A stretch of 64,000 nucleotides of DNA from Nocardioides sp. WS12. Lineage in GTDB: Bacteria; Actinomycetota; Actinomycetes; Propionibacteriales; Nocardioidaceae. Location: contig NZ_CP053928.1 of NCBI RefSeq assembly GCF_014108865.1, positions 992,001 through 1,056,000 on the forward strand, in the 5' to 3' direction. Each line of letters starts with the position of its first letter. Within the stretch, counting starts at the first letter, position 1. This document shows, in pieces, positions 23,371 to 33,348 of this stretch. Made by a program: the position numbers and the translations under genes. Below the pieces are notes generated by a model. It saw only the letters and a program-made list of their open reading frames with translations. It ran no database searches and had not been told where the DNA came from.

Positions 23371-23401
23371 GGTAGATAGACAATGTTGTTGTCTATCTAC
23401 C
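23371..23401. promoter_or_regulatory. 31-bp perfect palindrome between cupin and MarR genes (operator)
   Basis: Arms GGTAGATAGACAA (23371-23383) and TTGTCTATCTACC (23389-23401) are perfect inverted repeats with a 5-base spacer. TAGATA/TATCTA inside the arms could serve as -10 elements in both directions. A MarR dimer bound here would control both divergent genes. Confidence 0.75.
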
Positions 23402-23452
23402 GTAGGCAACGCGTTGGATATGGTCAACCGAGTTGTCGAACTGGAGGTACTC

Positions 23453-23968
23453 ATGAGCGAGCCGGGCTGGCGCGTCGTACTGCTCCTGGCCGGCGCGTTC
23501 CGGGACGCCGTCGATGCCCTCCACGGGGAGCTGGCCGAGCAGGGCCATCCCGAGGCTCGGCCGTTGCACGGATTCGCGCTCCAGGCGATCGGCCCCGAGG
23601 GGTGCACGATCAACGAGCTCGGTCATCGTCTTGGCGTCTCGAAGCAGGCTGCGGCCAAGACCGCGGCTGGCCTCGAGGGAGCCGGGTACGTCGCCCGAGG
23701 CTCAGTGCCGGGCGATCGAAGGGCGGTCCAGCTGCGTTGTACGCCTCGCGCTGAGGAGTTCCTGGCCGCCAGCGCGGCCGGCTTCGAGCACGTCATGGAC
23801 CGCTGGCGGAATCAGCTCGGCGCCGTCCGCTTCGACGCGATGGTCGACGCCCTCGCCGAAGTGGCCGGAGACCGGCCCATCGGCGACCTGCCCGGCTGGC
23901 TCACCCAAACCCCAACTCGCGGGTCACAAACCCCAACTCGCGGGTCACAAACCCCAACTCGCGGGTGA
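23453..23968 (+). CDS. MarR-family transcriptional regulator with repeat-encoded tail
   Basis: A 171-residue regulator. The winged HTH is at about 55-100 (TINELGHRLGVSKQAAAKTAAGLEGAGYV, then a DRRAVQL wing). ATG 23453 is chosen over in-frame TTG 23414 and ATG 23420 because a GGAGG site lies 5 bases upstream. The last 23 residues consist of QTPTRGS repeats translated from the 21-bp array that begins at 23901, so the ancestral protein probably ended near DLPGWL. It very likely binds the palindrome at 23371-23401 and represses itself and the cupin gene. The ligand is unknown. Confidence 0.85.
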   Translation: MSEPGWRVVLLLAGAFRDAVDALHGELAEQGHPEARPLHGFALQAIGPEGCTINELGHRLGVSKQAAAKTAAGLEGAGYVARGSVPGDRRAVQLRCTPRAEEFLAASAAGFEHVMDRWRNQLGAVRFDAMVDALAEVAGDRPIGDLPGWLTQTPTRGSQTPTRGSQTPTRG

Positions 23969-23984
23969 CAAACCCCAACTCGGC
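23901..23984 (+). repeat. four-copy 21-bp repeat array, unit TCACAAACCCCAACTCGCGGG
   Basis: Unit starts are at 23901 (variant), 23924, 23945 and 23966 (truncated). The 21-bp period is seven codons, so MarR reads it as QTPTRGS repeats. The array lies between the convergent MarR and ppa genes, in inverted orientation to the array at 22893-22955. Confidence 0.85.
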
Positions 23985-23992
23985 TGATCAGA

Positions 23993-24484
23993 TCAGTGCG
24001 GGTCGAGCTTGAAGCGCTCGAAGGACGCGTTGATCTCGGCCTCGGCCTCGACGCGGCCGACCCAGTCGGCGCCTTCGACGGACTTGCCGGGCTCGAGGTC
24101 CTTGTAGACCTCGAAGAAGTGCTGGATCTCGAGGCGGTCGAAGTTCGCCACGTGGTTGATGTCGCGCAGGTGCTCCATGCGGGGGTCGCCCGCGGGGACG
24201 CAGAGGACCTTGTCGTCGCCGCCGGCCTCGTCGGTCATGCGGAACATGCCGATCGCACGGCACTTGATCAGGATGCCGGGGAACGTCGGCTCCTGCAGCA
24301 GCACGAGGGCGTCGAGCGGGTCGCCGTCCTGGCCGAGGGTGTCCTCGATGTAGCCGTAGTCAGCGGGGTACATGGTCGAGGTGAAGAGGAACCGGTCGAG
24401 ACGCATGCGTCCCGACTCGTGGTCGACCTCGTACTTGTTGCGGCTCCCCTTGGGGATTTCCACGAGGACGTCGAATTCCAGCAC
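23993..24484 (-). CDS. ppa: Inorganic pyrophosphatase (family I)
   Basis: A 163-residue soluble pyrophosphatase that hydrolyses PPi and so pulls biosynthetic reactions forward. The family signature [10 protein letters not shown] is intact, with the first substrate-contacting Lys/Glu region in [15 protein letters not shown], and [11 protein letters not shown] also conserved. GTG at 24484 is chosen for a GGAGGAA site upstream and an exact fit to the family N-terminus ([14 protein letters not shown]); the long open frame beyond it is a shadow of genes on the other strand. It is divergent from dacB, as in M. tuberculosis (Rv3628c/Rv3627c). Confidence 0.95.
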   Translation of the reverse strand: MLEFDVLVEIPKGSRNKYEVDHESGRMRLDRFLFTSTMYPADYGYIEDTLGQDGDPLDALVLLQEPTFPGILIKCRAIGMFRMTDEAGGDDKVLCVPAGDPRMEHLRDINHVANFDRLEIQHFFEVYKDLEPGKSVEGADWVGRVEAEAEINASFERFKLDPH

Positions 24485-24574
24485 TGGCTTCCTCCACAAA
24501 TTTCTGGCCCGGATGTCGGGTCCGGCGGGGGCGGCCGCTGGTTCTTCAGGCCTGCCCCACGTCGTTGTCGGCGT

Positions 24575-24591
24575 CATTGTCCCGCACAATG
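24575..24591. promoter_or_regulatory. inverted repeat in ppa-dacB divergent region
   Basis: CATTGT (24575-24580) and ACAATG (24586-24591) form a perfect 6-base inverted repeat with a 5-base spacer, midway between divergent ppa and dacB. It could be an operator; no regulator is implied by context. Confidence 0.3.
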
Positions 24592-24622
24592 TCTCCGAAC
24601 GCGCAGTCGGGGAGAGGGAAAA

Positions 24623-26101
24623 GTGGCCAGCAGCGACGAGGAGCGGGGTTCCGGGCGCCTGAAGAGGGCGTTCGGTGGGTTCGTCGTGGTCGCGCTGGTT
24701 GCCGGCGGCGGCGTCGCCTGGCAGACCGGATGGGCCGAGCAGCAGTGGGACGACTTCCGCAACGGGCAGTCGGGCGTGCCCGCCGACCCGGCCGCGGTGG
24801 CACCGCCGCCCGAGGTCGATGTGCCGGACGTCGTACTCCCGGGCGCGGTGGCGGAGCCGGCCAACGGGCTGGGCCCACTGAATCCCGCGGCGCTGAAGCA
24901 GGCGCTCGGCGACCTCAATGACACCGACCTCGGCGCCCACGTGCTGGCAGCCGTGGGGCCGCTGGACGGCACGGGCATCGCGTACGAGAAGGCCGAAGGC
25001 GCCGTCACGGCCATCCCGGCTTCGACCACGAAGATCGTGACGTCGGCGGTCGCGCTGTTCCTGCTCGGCGGGGACAAGGTCTTCAAGACCACGACCGTCC
25101 TCGACCGGAGCGGTACGACGCCCACCCTGACCCTGGTCGGGGGCGGCGACCCGTTCCTCTCGTCGAGTGCCCCGGAGCCCGCGACGGCGGGGTCGGCGAC
25201 CTTCGAGCCGAAGCGGGCCAGCATCCGGACGCTCGCCCGGCTGACGGCTCGGGCGTTGAAGGCGGACGGCATCCTCTCGGTCCAGTTCGCGTACGACGAC
25301 TCGCTGTTCTCCGGTCCGGCGATCAACCCGACCTGGGAGCCGGGCTACGTGCCCGATGACATTGCGCCGATCACTGCCCTGTGGGTGGACCAGGGCCGCG
25401 ACCCGGATGGCTCGGGACGGGTCATGGCTCCGTCGGTGACCGCCGCGGAGCTGTTCCGCAAGGTGCTCGCCCGGAACGGCATCAAGACCACCGGTCGTAC
25501 CGGCCATGCGGTGGCGCCGGCAGCGGCGACCCCGGTCAGTTCGGTGAGCAGTCCGACCGTCGCGCAGATCGTGCAGCGCCTGATCGAGGTCAGCGACAAC
25601 TCGGCCGCCGAGGTCCTGTTGCGCCAGATCGGTGTCGCCGACCAGGGCGCTGGATCCTCCGCGGCCGGGCAGGCCGGCGTCGAGCGGGTGCTCGCTGCGA
25701 ACGGCGTGAAGTTCGGTGATTCCGTCCTGTACGACGGCAGTGGGCTCTCGCGCGACAACCGACTCGAACCCGCCGTACTCATCGGTGTCCTGCGGATGGC
25801 GGCCGCCGACGCCCACCCCGAACTGCGCCCGCTGCTGGCCGCCCTGCCCGTCGCCGGTTTCACCGGTTCGCTCGCGAACCGGATGGACAGGGGCCCGGCT
25901 GCCGGACGCGGACGGGTGCGCGCCAAGACCGGAACCCTGTCGAACGTGTCGTCGCTCGCGGGGATCGCCGTCGACCGCGACGGCAACCTGATGGCGTTCG
26001 CGTTGATGGCCGACCGGATCAAGGATCCCAAGGAGACGCTGGCGCAGACGGCGCTGGACAACGCGGCGGCCAGCCTCGGCGCCTGCTCCTGCGGCCGCTG
26101 A
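24623..26101 (+). CDS. dacB: D-alanyl-D-alanine carboxypeptidase/endopeptidase, S13 (PBP4) family
   Basis: A 492-residue penicillin-binding protein acting on peptidoglycan peptides outside the membrane. An N-terminal hydrophobic anchor (about 15-35) precedes a Pro/Asp-rich linker. The three active-site motifs are intact: SXXK at Ser134-Lys137 (STTK), SXN at Ser324-Asn326 (SDN), and KTG at Lys435. GTG 24623 is chosen for the GGAGAGGG site just upstream; the earlier open frame overlaps ppa. The order ppa/dacB/DUF2342/tilS/hpt matches Rv3628c-Rv3624c. Confidence 0.92.
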   Translation: MASSDEERGSGRLKRAFGGFVVVALVAGGGVAWQTGWAEQQWDDFRNGQSGVPADPAAVAPPPEVDVPDVVLPGAVAEPANGLGPLNPAALKQALGDLNDTDLGAHVLAAVGPLDGTGIAYEKAEGAVTAIPASTTKIVTSAVALFLLGGDKVFKTTTVLDRSGTTPTLTLVGGGDPFLSSSAPEPATAGSATFEPKRASIRTLARLTARALKADGILSVQFAYDDSLFSGPAINPTWEPGYVPDDIAPITALWVDQGRDPDGSGRVMAPSVTAAELFRKVLARNGIKTTGRTGHAVAPAAATPVSSVSSPTVAQIVQRLIEVSDNSAAEVLLRQIGVADQGAGSSAAGQAGVERVLAANGVKFGDSVLYDGSGLSRDNRLEPAVLIGVLRMAAADAHPELRPLLAALPVAGFTGSLANRMDRGPAAGRGRVRAKTGTLSNVSSLAGIAVDRDGNLMAFALMADRIKDPKETLAQTALDNAAASLGACSCGR

Positions 26102-26113
26102 CCGCCCACGGCC

Positions 26114-26129
26114 TACGCTTCCTTCCATG
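26114..26129 (+). promoter_or_regulatory. leaderless promoter of the DUF2342 gene
   Basis: TACGCT (26114-26119), seven bases, ATG at 26127. Confidence 0.5.
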
Positions 26130-27176
26130 TCCGAGCCGACCGCTGAACTCCCCCCGATGATCGACTGGGACCTCGCGGTGTCCCTCGGCTCGCGCCTGGC
26201 AGGTGAGGGACCGGTCGTGTCCCGGACCGAGGCCGACGACGCCGTGGCGGAGTTGCGGGCGGGCGCGAATCGTTCGACGGGGCTCGTGCGCGAGTTCACC
26301 GGACTCGACGCCCCCGACGGGACGGCCCCGATCCTCGTGGTCGACCGCCGCGGCTGGATCCAGGCCAATGCGGAGGCGTTCGCGGTCGCCACCCGCCCGA
26401 TGGTCGAGAAGATGGTGGAGGCGAAGCCGCCGGGCCGCCTCGCGGTCAAGGTCGGTTCCAAGGTCACCGGCGCCGAGGTCGGAGGCCTGCTGGGCTTCCT
26501 GGCCGGCAAGGTGCTCGGGCAGTTCGACCCGTTCCACCCGCCGCACGGCCGGTTGCTCCTCGTCGCGCCGAACATCGTGCACGTCGAGCGTGAGCTCGAG
26601 GTCGACCCGCACGACTTCCGCCTGTGGGTCTGCCTGCACGAGGAGACCCACCGTGTGCAGTTCACGGCAGTGCCGTGGATGCGCGAGCACCTGTTCTCGG
26701 AGGTCGCCGCGATCAGCAACGCGGTCGACCCGAGCAGCTTCATCGACGGTGGTCTCGAACGCATCACCGACGCGGTCAAGTCCGCCCGCAGCGGCGGCAG
26801 CATCGTCGAGATGTTCAGCACCCCGGAGCAGCGCGAGATCCTCGACCGGGTCACGGGCATGATGTCGCTGCTCGAGGGCCATGCGGACGTGGTCATGGAC
26901 GATGTCGGCCCCAGCGTGATCCCCAGCGTCGACAAGATCCGCGCGAAATTCACCCAGCGCCGCAAGGGCGTCGGCACCCTGGACCGCGTGCTGCGCCGAC
27001 TGCTCGGCCTCGAGGCGAAGATGGCGCAGTACCGCGACGGCGCGCAGTTCGTCCGCGCCGTCGTCGACAAGGTCGGCATGGAGGAGTTCAACGCCGTGTG
27101 GGCCGGTCCGGAGAACCTCCCGAGCAAGGCCGAACTGAGCGACCCCGAGGGCTGGGTCCGCCGCGTCCTCAGCTGA
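26127..27176 (+). CDS. Zincin-like DUF2342 protein (F420-biosynthesis-associated family)
   Basis: A 349-residue actinobacterial protein of the zinc-dependent metalloprotease-like DUF2342 family. A possible metal site HEETHRVQF (HEXXH) and a downstream EGHADVVMD are visible. The family name reflects genomic association with F420 genes, which are not present here. The position before tilS equals Rv3626c. Enzymatic activity is not demonstrated by sequence alone. The gene has its own leaderless promoter, and its stop TGA overlaps an ATG that opens the first of two mini-ORFs preceding tilS. Confidence 0.85.
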   Translation: MSEPTAELPPMIDWDLAVSLGSRLAGEGPVVSRTEADDAVAELRAGANRSTGLVREFTGLDAPDGTAPILVVDRRGWIQANAEAFAVATRPMVEKMVEAKPPGRLAVKVGSKVTGAEVGGLLGFLAGKVLGQFDPFHPPHGRLLLVAPNIVHVERELEVDPHDFRLWVCLHEETHRVQFTAVPWMREHLFSEVAAISNAVDPSSFIDGGLERITDAVKSARSGGSIVEMFSTPEQREILDRVTGMMSLLEGHADVVMDDVGPSVIPSVDKIRAKFTQRRKGVGTLDRVLRRLLGLEAKMAQYRDGAQFVRAVVDKVGMEEFNAVWAGPENLPSKAELSDPEGWVRRVLS

Positions 27177-27208
27177 TGGGCACCGTCTGATGGGCACCGT
27201 CTGATGGG
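27173..27208 (+). repeat. 14-bp tandem repeat creating two MGTV mini-ORFs before tilS
   Basis: CTGATGGGCACCGT occurs at 27173-27186 and 27187-27200, then CTGATGGG at 27201-27208. ATG at 27176 and ATG at 27190 each read M-G-T-V-stop, and every TGA overlaps the next ATG by one base (TGATG), ending at the tilS ATG 27204. Confidence 0.85.
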
Positions 27209-28199
27209 ACTCCATCCGGCCGTCGCTGCGGTCCGTCAGGGAGTACGCCGATACCTCAACGGCCTGGACCGGGGCATGACCGTCCTGGTCGCCTGCTCGG
27301 GCGGTGCGGACTCCCTGGCCCTGCTGAGCGCGACGATCTTCGAGGGCCAGAAGGCAGGACTCCGGGTGATCGGCGCGACCGTCGACCACGGCCTGCAGGT
27401 CGGGTCGGCGGACCATGCTGGTCGCGTCGTCCTCCAGATGGCCGCGCTCGGAGCCGACGAGACGGCCTCGATCCGGGTCCAGGTCGACCCGGCCGGGCTG
27501 GGTGTCGAGGCGGCGGCCCGTCGCGCCCGGTACGAGGTCCTCGGGCAGTTGCGTGAGCACTTCGATGCCAAGTCGGTGCTCCTGGGCCACACCCGGGACG
27601 ACCAGGCCGAGACCGTGTTGCTCGGGCTCGCCCGGGGCAGCGGTGCCCGCAGCATCGCCGGGATGCGCCGGTCGTTCGAGCACTACGACCGCCCGCTGCT
27701 CGACGTCGCCCGCGCCGACACGGTCGCGGCATGCCTGGCGGAGGGCATCGAGTTCTGGGACGACCCCCACAACGACGATCCGGTGTTCGCTCGGGTGCGG
27801 GTGCGCCAGCGGGTGCTGCCGGTCCTCGAGGACGAGCTCGGCCCGGGGATCGCCGCCACGCTGGCGCGCACCGCGGACCAGATCCGCGACGACGTCGAGG
27901 CCCTCGACGCGATCGCCCGGTCGGCGTACGAGGCGATGGTCTCGACAAGCTCGACCAACGGGACAAGCGTCGACCTGGGCGAACTCGACGAGGTGCCCCG
28001 CGCCGTCGCCACCCGGGTCCTGCGCCTGGCCGCGCTGGCCGCCGGTGCGCGCGACGCCGAGCTCTTCCACGTCCACGTCACAGCCCTGCACCAACTGGCG
28101 CTGGGGGCGATCAGCGGCGAGGTCCAGCTCCCGGGCCACGTGACGGCGTACCGCGATCGCTCCCACCTCCGGTTCCGCCCCACCGCTGTGGCAGGCTGA
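27204..28199 (+). CDS. tilS: tRNA(Ile)-lysidine synthase
   Basis: A 331-residue N-type ATP pyrophosphatase that converts C34 of the AUA-reading tRNA-Ile to lysidine, an essential step. The PP-loop [12 protein letters not shown] has its Ser32-Gly-Gly-Ala-Asp-Ser37 core, and [20 protein letters not shown] matches the second conserved block. It has the short actinobacterial length. Residues about 246-253 (VSTSSTNG) are encoded by a dispersed GTCTCGACAAGCTCGACC repeat inserted in frame. ATG at 27204 follows a chain of TGATG overlaps; it is 9 codons upstream of the first conserved block. Confidence 0.93.
   Translation: MGLHPAVAAVRQGVRRYLNGLDRGMTVLVACSGGADSLALLSATIFEGQKAGLRVIGATVDHGLQVGSADHAGRVVLQMAALGADETASIRVQVDPAGLGVEAAARRARYEVLGQLREHFDAKSVLLGHTRDDQAETVLLGLARGSGARSIAGMRRSFEHYDRPLLDVARADTVAACLAEGIEFWDDPHNDDPVFARVRVRQRVLPVLEDELGPGIAATLARTADQIRDDVEALDAIARSAYEAMVSTSSTNGTSVDLGELDEVPRAVATRVLRLAALAAGARDAELFHVHVTALHQLALGAISGEVQLPGHVTAYRDRSHLRFRPTAVAG
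27938..27962 (+). repeat. dispersed repeat (type B) inside tilS
   Basis: GGTCTCGACAAGCTCGACC followed by AACGGG; nearly identical to 61721-61745 in panC. It contributes about eight codons in frame. Confidence 0.7.
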
Positions 28200-28204
28200 C
28201 GCCC

Positions 28205-28756
28205 ATGGACGCAGCAGACGTCGGCAACGACCTGGTCGAGGTTCTCTTCACCGAGGCCCAGATCCAGGCCCGGATCGCCGAAATGGCCGCCGTGATCGAC
28301 CGCGACTACAACGGCAAGGACCTCGTCCTGGTGGGCGTCCTGCGGGGTGCGGTCATGGTCATGGCCGACCTGTCGCGCGCCCTGACGAAGCACGTCGAGA
28401 TGGACTGGATGGCCGTGTCGTCGTACGGCTCGGGGACGAAGTCCTCCGGTGTGGTGCGGATCCTCAAGGACCTCGACGCCGACATCACCGGGCGCCACGT
28501 CCTGATCGTCGACGAGATCATCGACACCGGCCTGACCCTGTCGTGGCTGACGTCCAACCTGGGCTCCCGGGGCCCGGCGAGCGTCGAGATCGCGACCCTG
28601 TTGCGCAAGCCCGAGGCCCTGACGATGCCCATCGAGGCCAAGTACGTCGGCTGGGACATCCCCAACGAGTTCGTGGTCGGCTACGGCCTCGACTACCGCG
28701 AGAAGTACCGCAACCTGCGCGACATCGGCACCCTCTCGCCTTCCGTCTACTCGTGA
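28205..28756 (+). CDS. hpt: Hypoxanthine phosphoribosyltransferase
   Basis: A 183-residue purine-salvage enzyme converting hypoxanthine or guanine plus PRPP to IMP or GMP. The PRPP loop is VDEIIDTGLT (Asp103-Thr108), and earlier VLRGAVMVMADLSRAL and SSYGSGTKSSG are family blocks. ATG at 28205 fits the family N-terminus. Six bases separate it from tilS, so both are probably co-transcribed; a CAGGCT seven bases upstream is only a weak -10. A 7-bp hairpin follows the stop and may separate hpt from ftsH. Confidence 0.93.
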   Translation: MDAADVGNDLVEVLFTEAQIQARIAEMAAVIDRDYNGKDLVLVGVLRGAVMVMADLSRALTKHVEMDWMAVSSYGSGTKSSGVVRILKDLDADITGRHVLIVDEIIDTGLTLSWLTSNLGSRGPASVEIATLLRKPEALTMPIEAKYVGWDIPNEFVVGYGLDYREKYRNLRDIGTLSPSVYS

Positions 28757-28763
28757 ATGGTGC

Positions 28764-28783
28764 TCCGGTCACCAGGGACCGGA
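28764..28783 (+). terminator. hairpin after hpt
   Basis: TCCGGTC (28764-28770), loop ACCAGG, GACCGGA (28777-28783) form a perfect 7-bp stem 8 bases after the hpt stop. There is no U-tract, so termination would be of the actinobacterial non-canonical type. Confidence 0.4.
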
Positions 28784-28852
28784 CACAATGGCAGAGTTGT
28801 CGGCGTGTACCGTCGACTGATTCTGATGTGATGACGAGGAGCGGTTGAGTCT

Positions 28853-30931
<2,079 letters not shown>

Positions 30932-30944
30932 CAGAAGGACCCTG

Positions 30945-31562
30945 ATGGCCGACCCGATCACCGTGCCTGCACGGGAGCCTGCTGACGTGCCTGCGTTCGA
31001 CCATGACCGGGCCGAGGCCGCCGTCCGGGAGCTGCTCGCAGCGATCGGGGAGGACCCCGAGCGCGAGGGCCTGCGGGAGACGCCGGCCCGGGTGGCACGG
31101 GCGTACGCCGAGCTCACTGCCGGTCTGCGGATGACCGCTGAGGACGTCCTCACGACGACATTCGACATCGGGCACGACGAGATGGTCCTGGTGCGCGACA
31201 TCGAGTTGTGGTCGATGTGCGAGCACCACCTGGTGCCGTTCACGGGGGTCGCCCACGTCGGCTACATCCCCGCCGAGAGCGGCAAGATCACCGGGCTGTC
31301 CAAGCTGGCCCGGCTCGTCGACGTCTACGCCAAGCGCCCCCAGGTCCAGGAGCGACTCACCACCCAGGTGGCCGACTCGCTGATGGAACTGCTCGACGCC
31401 CGCGGCGTGATCGTGGTGATCGAGGCCGAGCACCTCTGCATGACGATGCGGGGTGTCCGCAAAGCCGGTGCCCGCACGATCACCTCGGCGATCCGCGGTT
31501 CCATGCACAACCCGGCGACCCGGGCCGAGGCCATGAGTCTGATCATCAACGGAACCCGGTAG
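30945..31562 (+). CDS. folE: GTP cyclohydrolase I
   Basis: A 205-residue enzyme making dihydroneopterin triphosphate from GTP, the first step of folate synthesis. Zinc ligands appear in [12 protein letters not shown] and [31 protein letters not shown] is the family signature. ATG 30945 is chosen because the preceding open frame overlaps ftsH and adds unrelated residues. In most actinobacteria folP follows directly; here about 19 kb of polysaccharide genes intervene. Confidence 0.95.
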   Translation: MADPITVPAREPADVPAFDHDRAEAAVRELLAAIGEDPEREGLRETPARVARAYAELTAGLRMTAEDVLTTTFDIGHDEMVLVRDIELWSMCEHHLVPFTGVAHVGYIPAESGKITGLSKLARLVDVYAKRPQVQERLTTQVADSLMELLDARGVIVVIEAEHLCMTMRGVRKAGARTITSAIRGSMHNPATRAEAMSLIINGTR

Positions 31563-31577
31563 GCCAGAACCCACCCG

Positions 31578-32774
31578 ATGAAGATCTTCCACATCGGTTC
31601 GGACTCCCACTTCGTCGACTACCTCGTCGCACGGTTCGAGCGACTGGCCCCGGGCGCCAACGTGCTCGTGCAGGCCACCAGCAGGGAGCCGCGCTCCGGG
31701 GAGTTCACCGGTCCGAGTTCCTGGGTGTTGCCGACGGCCGAGAACGTCGACCTCGTCGTCGAACAGCTCCAGGAAGCCGATGTCGTCGTCGTACACGCGA
31801 TGTCCGACTTCGCGGCCCTGGTGTGTGCACAGTTGCCGCCCGACGTGGTCGTGGTGTGGAGCGGCTTCGGCTTCGACTACTACCGCGGCGAGGCGGCCGC
31901 GGACCTGTACGGCGTACGAACCCTCAACCTGCTGAAGCGCGTGCACCGCGGCAAGGTCCCCGATCGGCTGGGACGACTCGTCGTCGAGGGGCAAGCCGGC
32001 TCACTGGAGGGTGCCGCGCTCGACATGGTGCGGCAGACGGTCGCCCGGCGCACCGACTTCTTCTCGGCCCCGGCGCCGCCGGACCTCGACGTCTTCACCC
32101 GCGCCTTCCCGGGCTTCCGCGGGGAGTACCGACAGCTCAACTACGGGGACGTCGCTTCGATGTGCCGTGCTGGCGATGCCGTGGCCAACGGCGACGACAT
32201 CCTCGTGGGCAACTCGGCGGCGTGGACGAACAACCACCTGGAAACCTTTCGGCGGCTCGCCGATGCCGACCTGGGCTCGCGCCGCGTCGTCGTACCCCTC
32301 ACCTACGGGGACGCCGCCTACCGCGACGGGGTGATCCGGGGCGGTGAGCGGCTCCTCGGTGAGCGCTTCTTCCCGATCGTCGAGCACCTGCCGATCGACG
32401 AGTACCTCGAGATCCTCGCGGGGTGCGGAACTGCTGTGTTCCTGCACCGCCGCCAACAGGGCCTGGGCAATATCGTCGCTGCGGTGCAGCAGGGCACCCA
32501 CGTCTACCTGGACCGCCGCAACCCGCTCTACACGTGGTTGCGAGAGCTCGGGCTCGAGATCCATCCTGCGGCCAGGCTCAAGGAGCCCCTACCCGAGGGG
32601 CCGGTGGAGGCCGACGCACTGGCGCGGCACCGTGAGGTGCTCGAGGGTTTCTGGGGAACCGACCGGGTGGAGGCCAACCTGACCCGGTTCGTAGCGGAGC
32701 TGGAGAAGCGGGTCAGCGCTTCTGCACGGCGGGCACGCCGGCAACGAGTGCTCCCGGGGCGACGGAACCGGTGA
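31578..32774 (+). CDS. WecF-like (GT56) 4-acetamido-4,6-dideoxy-hexosyltransferase
   Basis: A 398-residue protein resembling TDP-Fuc4NAc:lipid II Fuc4NAc transferase (WecF). It opens MKIFHIGSDSHFVDYLVARF, and has VVVWSGFGFDYY, GNSAAWTNNHLETFRRL, and FLHRRQQGLGNIVAAVQQG, all recalling the family. In enterobacteria WecF adds the third sugar of enterobacterial common antigen. The adjacent aminotransferase and acetyltransferase genes on the other strand could make the TDP-4-acetamido sugar donor. Its 3' end overlaps the convergent acetyltransferase gene by 62 bases. Acceptor lipid and sugar configuration are unknown. Confidence 0.72.
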   Translation: MKIFHIGSDSHFVDYLVARFERLAPGANVLVQATSREPRSGEFTGPSSWVLPTAENVDLVVEQLQEADVVVVHAMSDFAALVCAQLPPDVVVVWSGFGFDYYRGEAAADLYGVRTLNLLKRVHRGKVPDRLGRLVVEGQAGSLEGAALDMVRQTVARRTDFFSAPAPPDLDVFTRAFPGFRGEYRQLNYGDVASMCRAGDAVANGDDILVGNSAAWTNNHLETFRRLADADLGSRRVVVPLTYGDAAYRDGVIRGGERLLGERFFPIVEHLPIDEYLEILAGCGTAVFLHRRQQGLGNIVAAVQQGTHVYLDRRNPLYTWLRELGLEIHPAARLKEPLPEGPVEADALARHREVLEGFWGTDRVEANLTRFVAELEKRVSASARRARRQRVLPGRRNR

Positions 32775-33348
32775 CGACTGCTCCGGCCGCCACGACGGCG
32801 CCGGCGCCGATCACCAGCCGCTCGGTGGCGGTTCCGTTGATGACGGTGACCCCGGTCCCGAGGAACGCACCGCGTTCGACGGTGACGTGTCCGGCGATGT
32901 GCACTCCCGGGGACAGGGTCACGTAGTCCTCCAGGACCGCGTCGTGACTGACGGTGCAGCCGACGTTGACGTGGACGTGCCGGCCCAGGGCGATGTCGGT
33001 GGTCAGGACGCTGCCGGCGGCCACCACGCTCCCGGGCCCGAACCGCACCCGATCGGGTGAGTGCTCGACGCGCGGATGGATCAGGGTGGTCGCCACCAGC
33101 CCCGCCGTCTCGCACGCCCGCGCGGCACGCTCGCGGATCGCCGGGTCGCCGATCGCGGCCACGTAGAGCCCACCGCGGGTGACGTCGGCCAGGAGGCGGA
33201 CCGGATGGCCGTGCACCGGCCCGCTGAGGTGGCTCTCGTCGTCGACCAGGAAGACCAGGTCCAGGTCCTCGCCGTGGACGTCCCGGGCCAGCCAGGCCAG
33301 TTCCCGGCCGTGCCCACCGGCGCCGAAGATGTGGAGGAGCTGCGTCAT
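32713..33348 (-). CDS. PglD/NeuD-type sugar N- or O-acetyltransferase
   Basis: A 211-residue left-handed beta-helix acyltransferase. An N-terminal Rossmann-like part begins LLHIFGAGGHGREL (UDP/TDP-sugar binding), and from about residue 90 hexapeptide repeats such as VVAAGSVLTTDIALG and HVNVGCTVSHDAVLEDYVTL carry the catalytic His. PglD, VioB and FdtC relatives acetylate the 4-amino group of nucleotide sugars. The ATG overlaps the stop of the DegT aminotransferase by 4 bases, so the two act as a pair. It overlaps the WecF-like gene tail to tail by 62 bases. Confidence 0.85.
   Translation of the reverse strand: MTQLLHIFGAGGHGRELAWLARDVHGEDLDLVFLVDDESHLSGPVHGHPVRLLADVTRGGLYVAAIGDPAIRERAARACETAGLVATTLIHPRVEHSPDRVRFGPGSVVAAGSVLTTDIALGRHVHVNVGCTVSHDAVLEDYVTLSPGVHIAGHVTVERGAFLGTGVTVINGTATERLVIGAGAVVAAGAVVTGSVAPGALVAGVPAVQKR

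Noticed and set aside
22893..23984. The repeat arrays as a CRISPR array
   Set aside because: Units are tandem with no unique spacers, are in opposite orientations, and no cas genes are near.
23993..27127. A 1044-codon open frame on the minus strand
   Set aside because: Only its first 163 codons from GTG 24484 encode a real protein (ppa). The rest is antisense to dacB and DUF2342 and shows the low-complexity Arg/Pro/Ser composition of a high-GC shadow.
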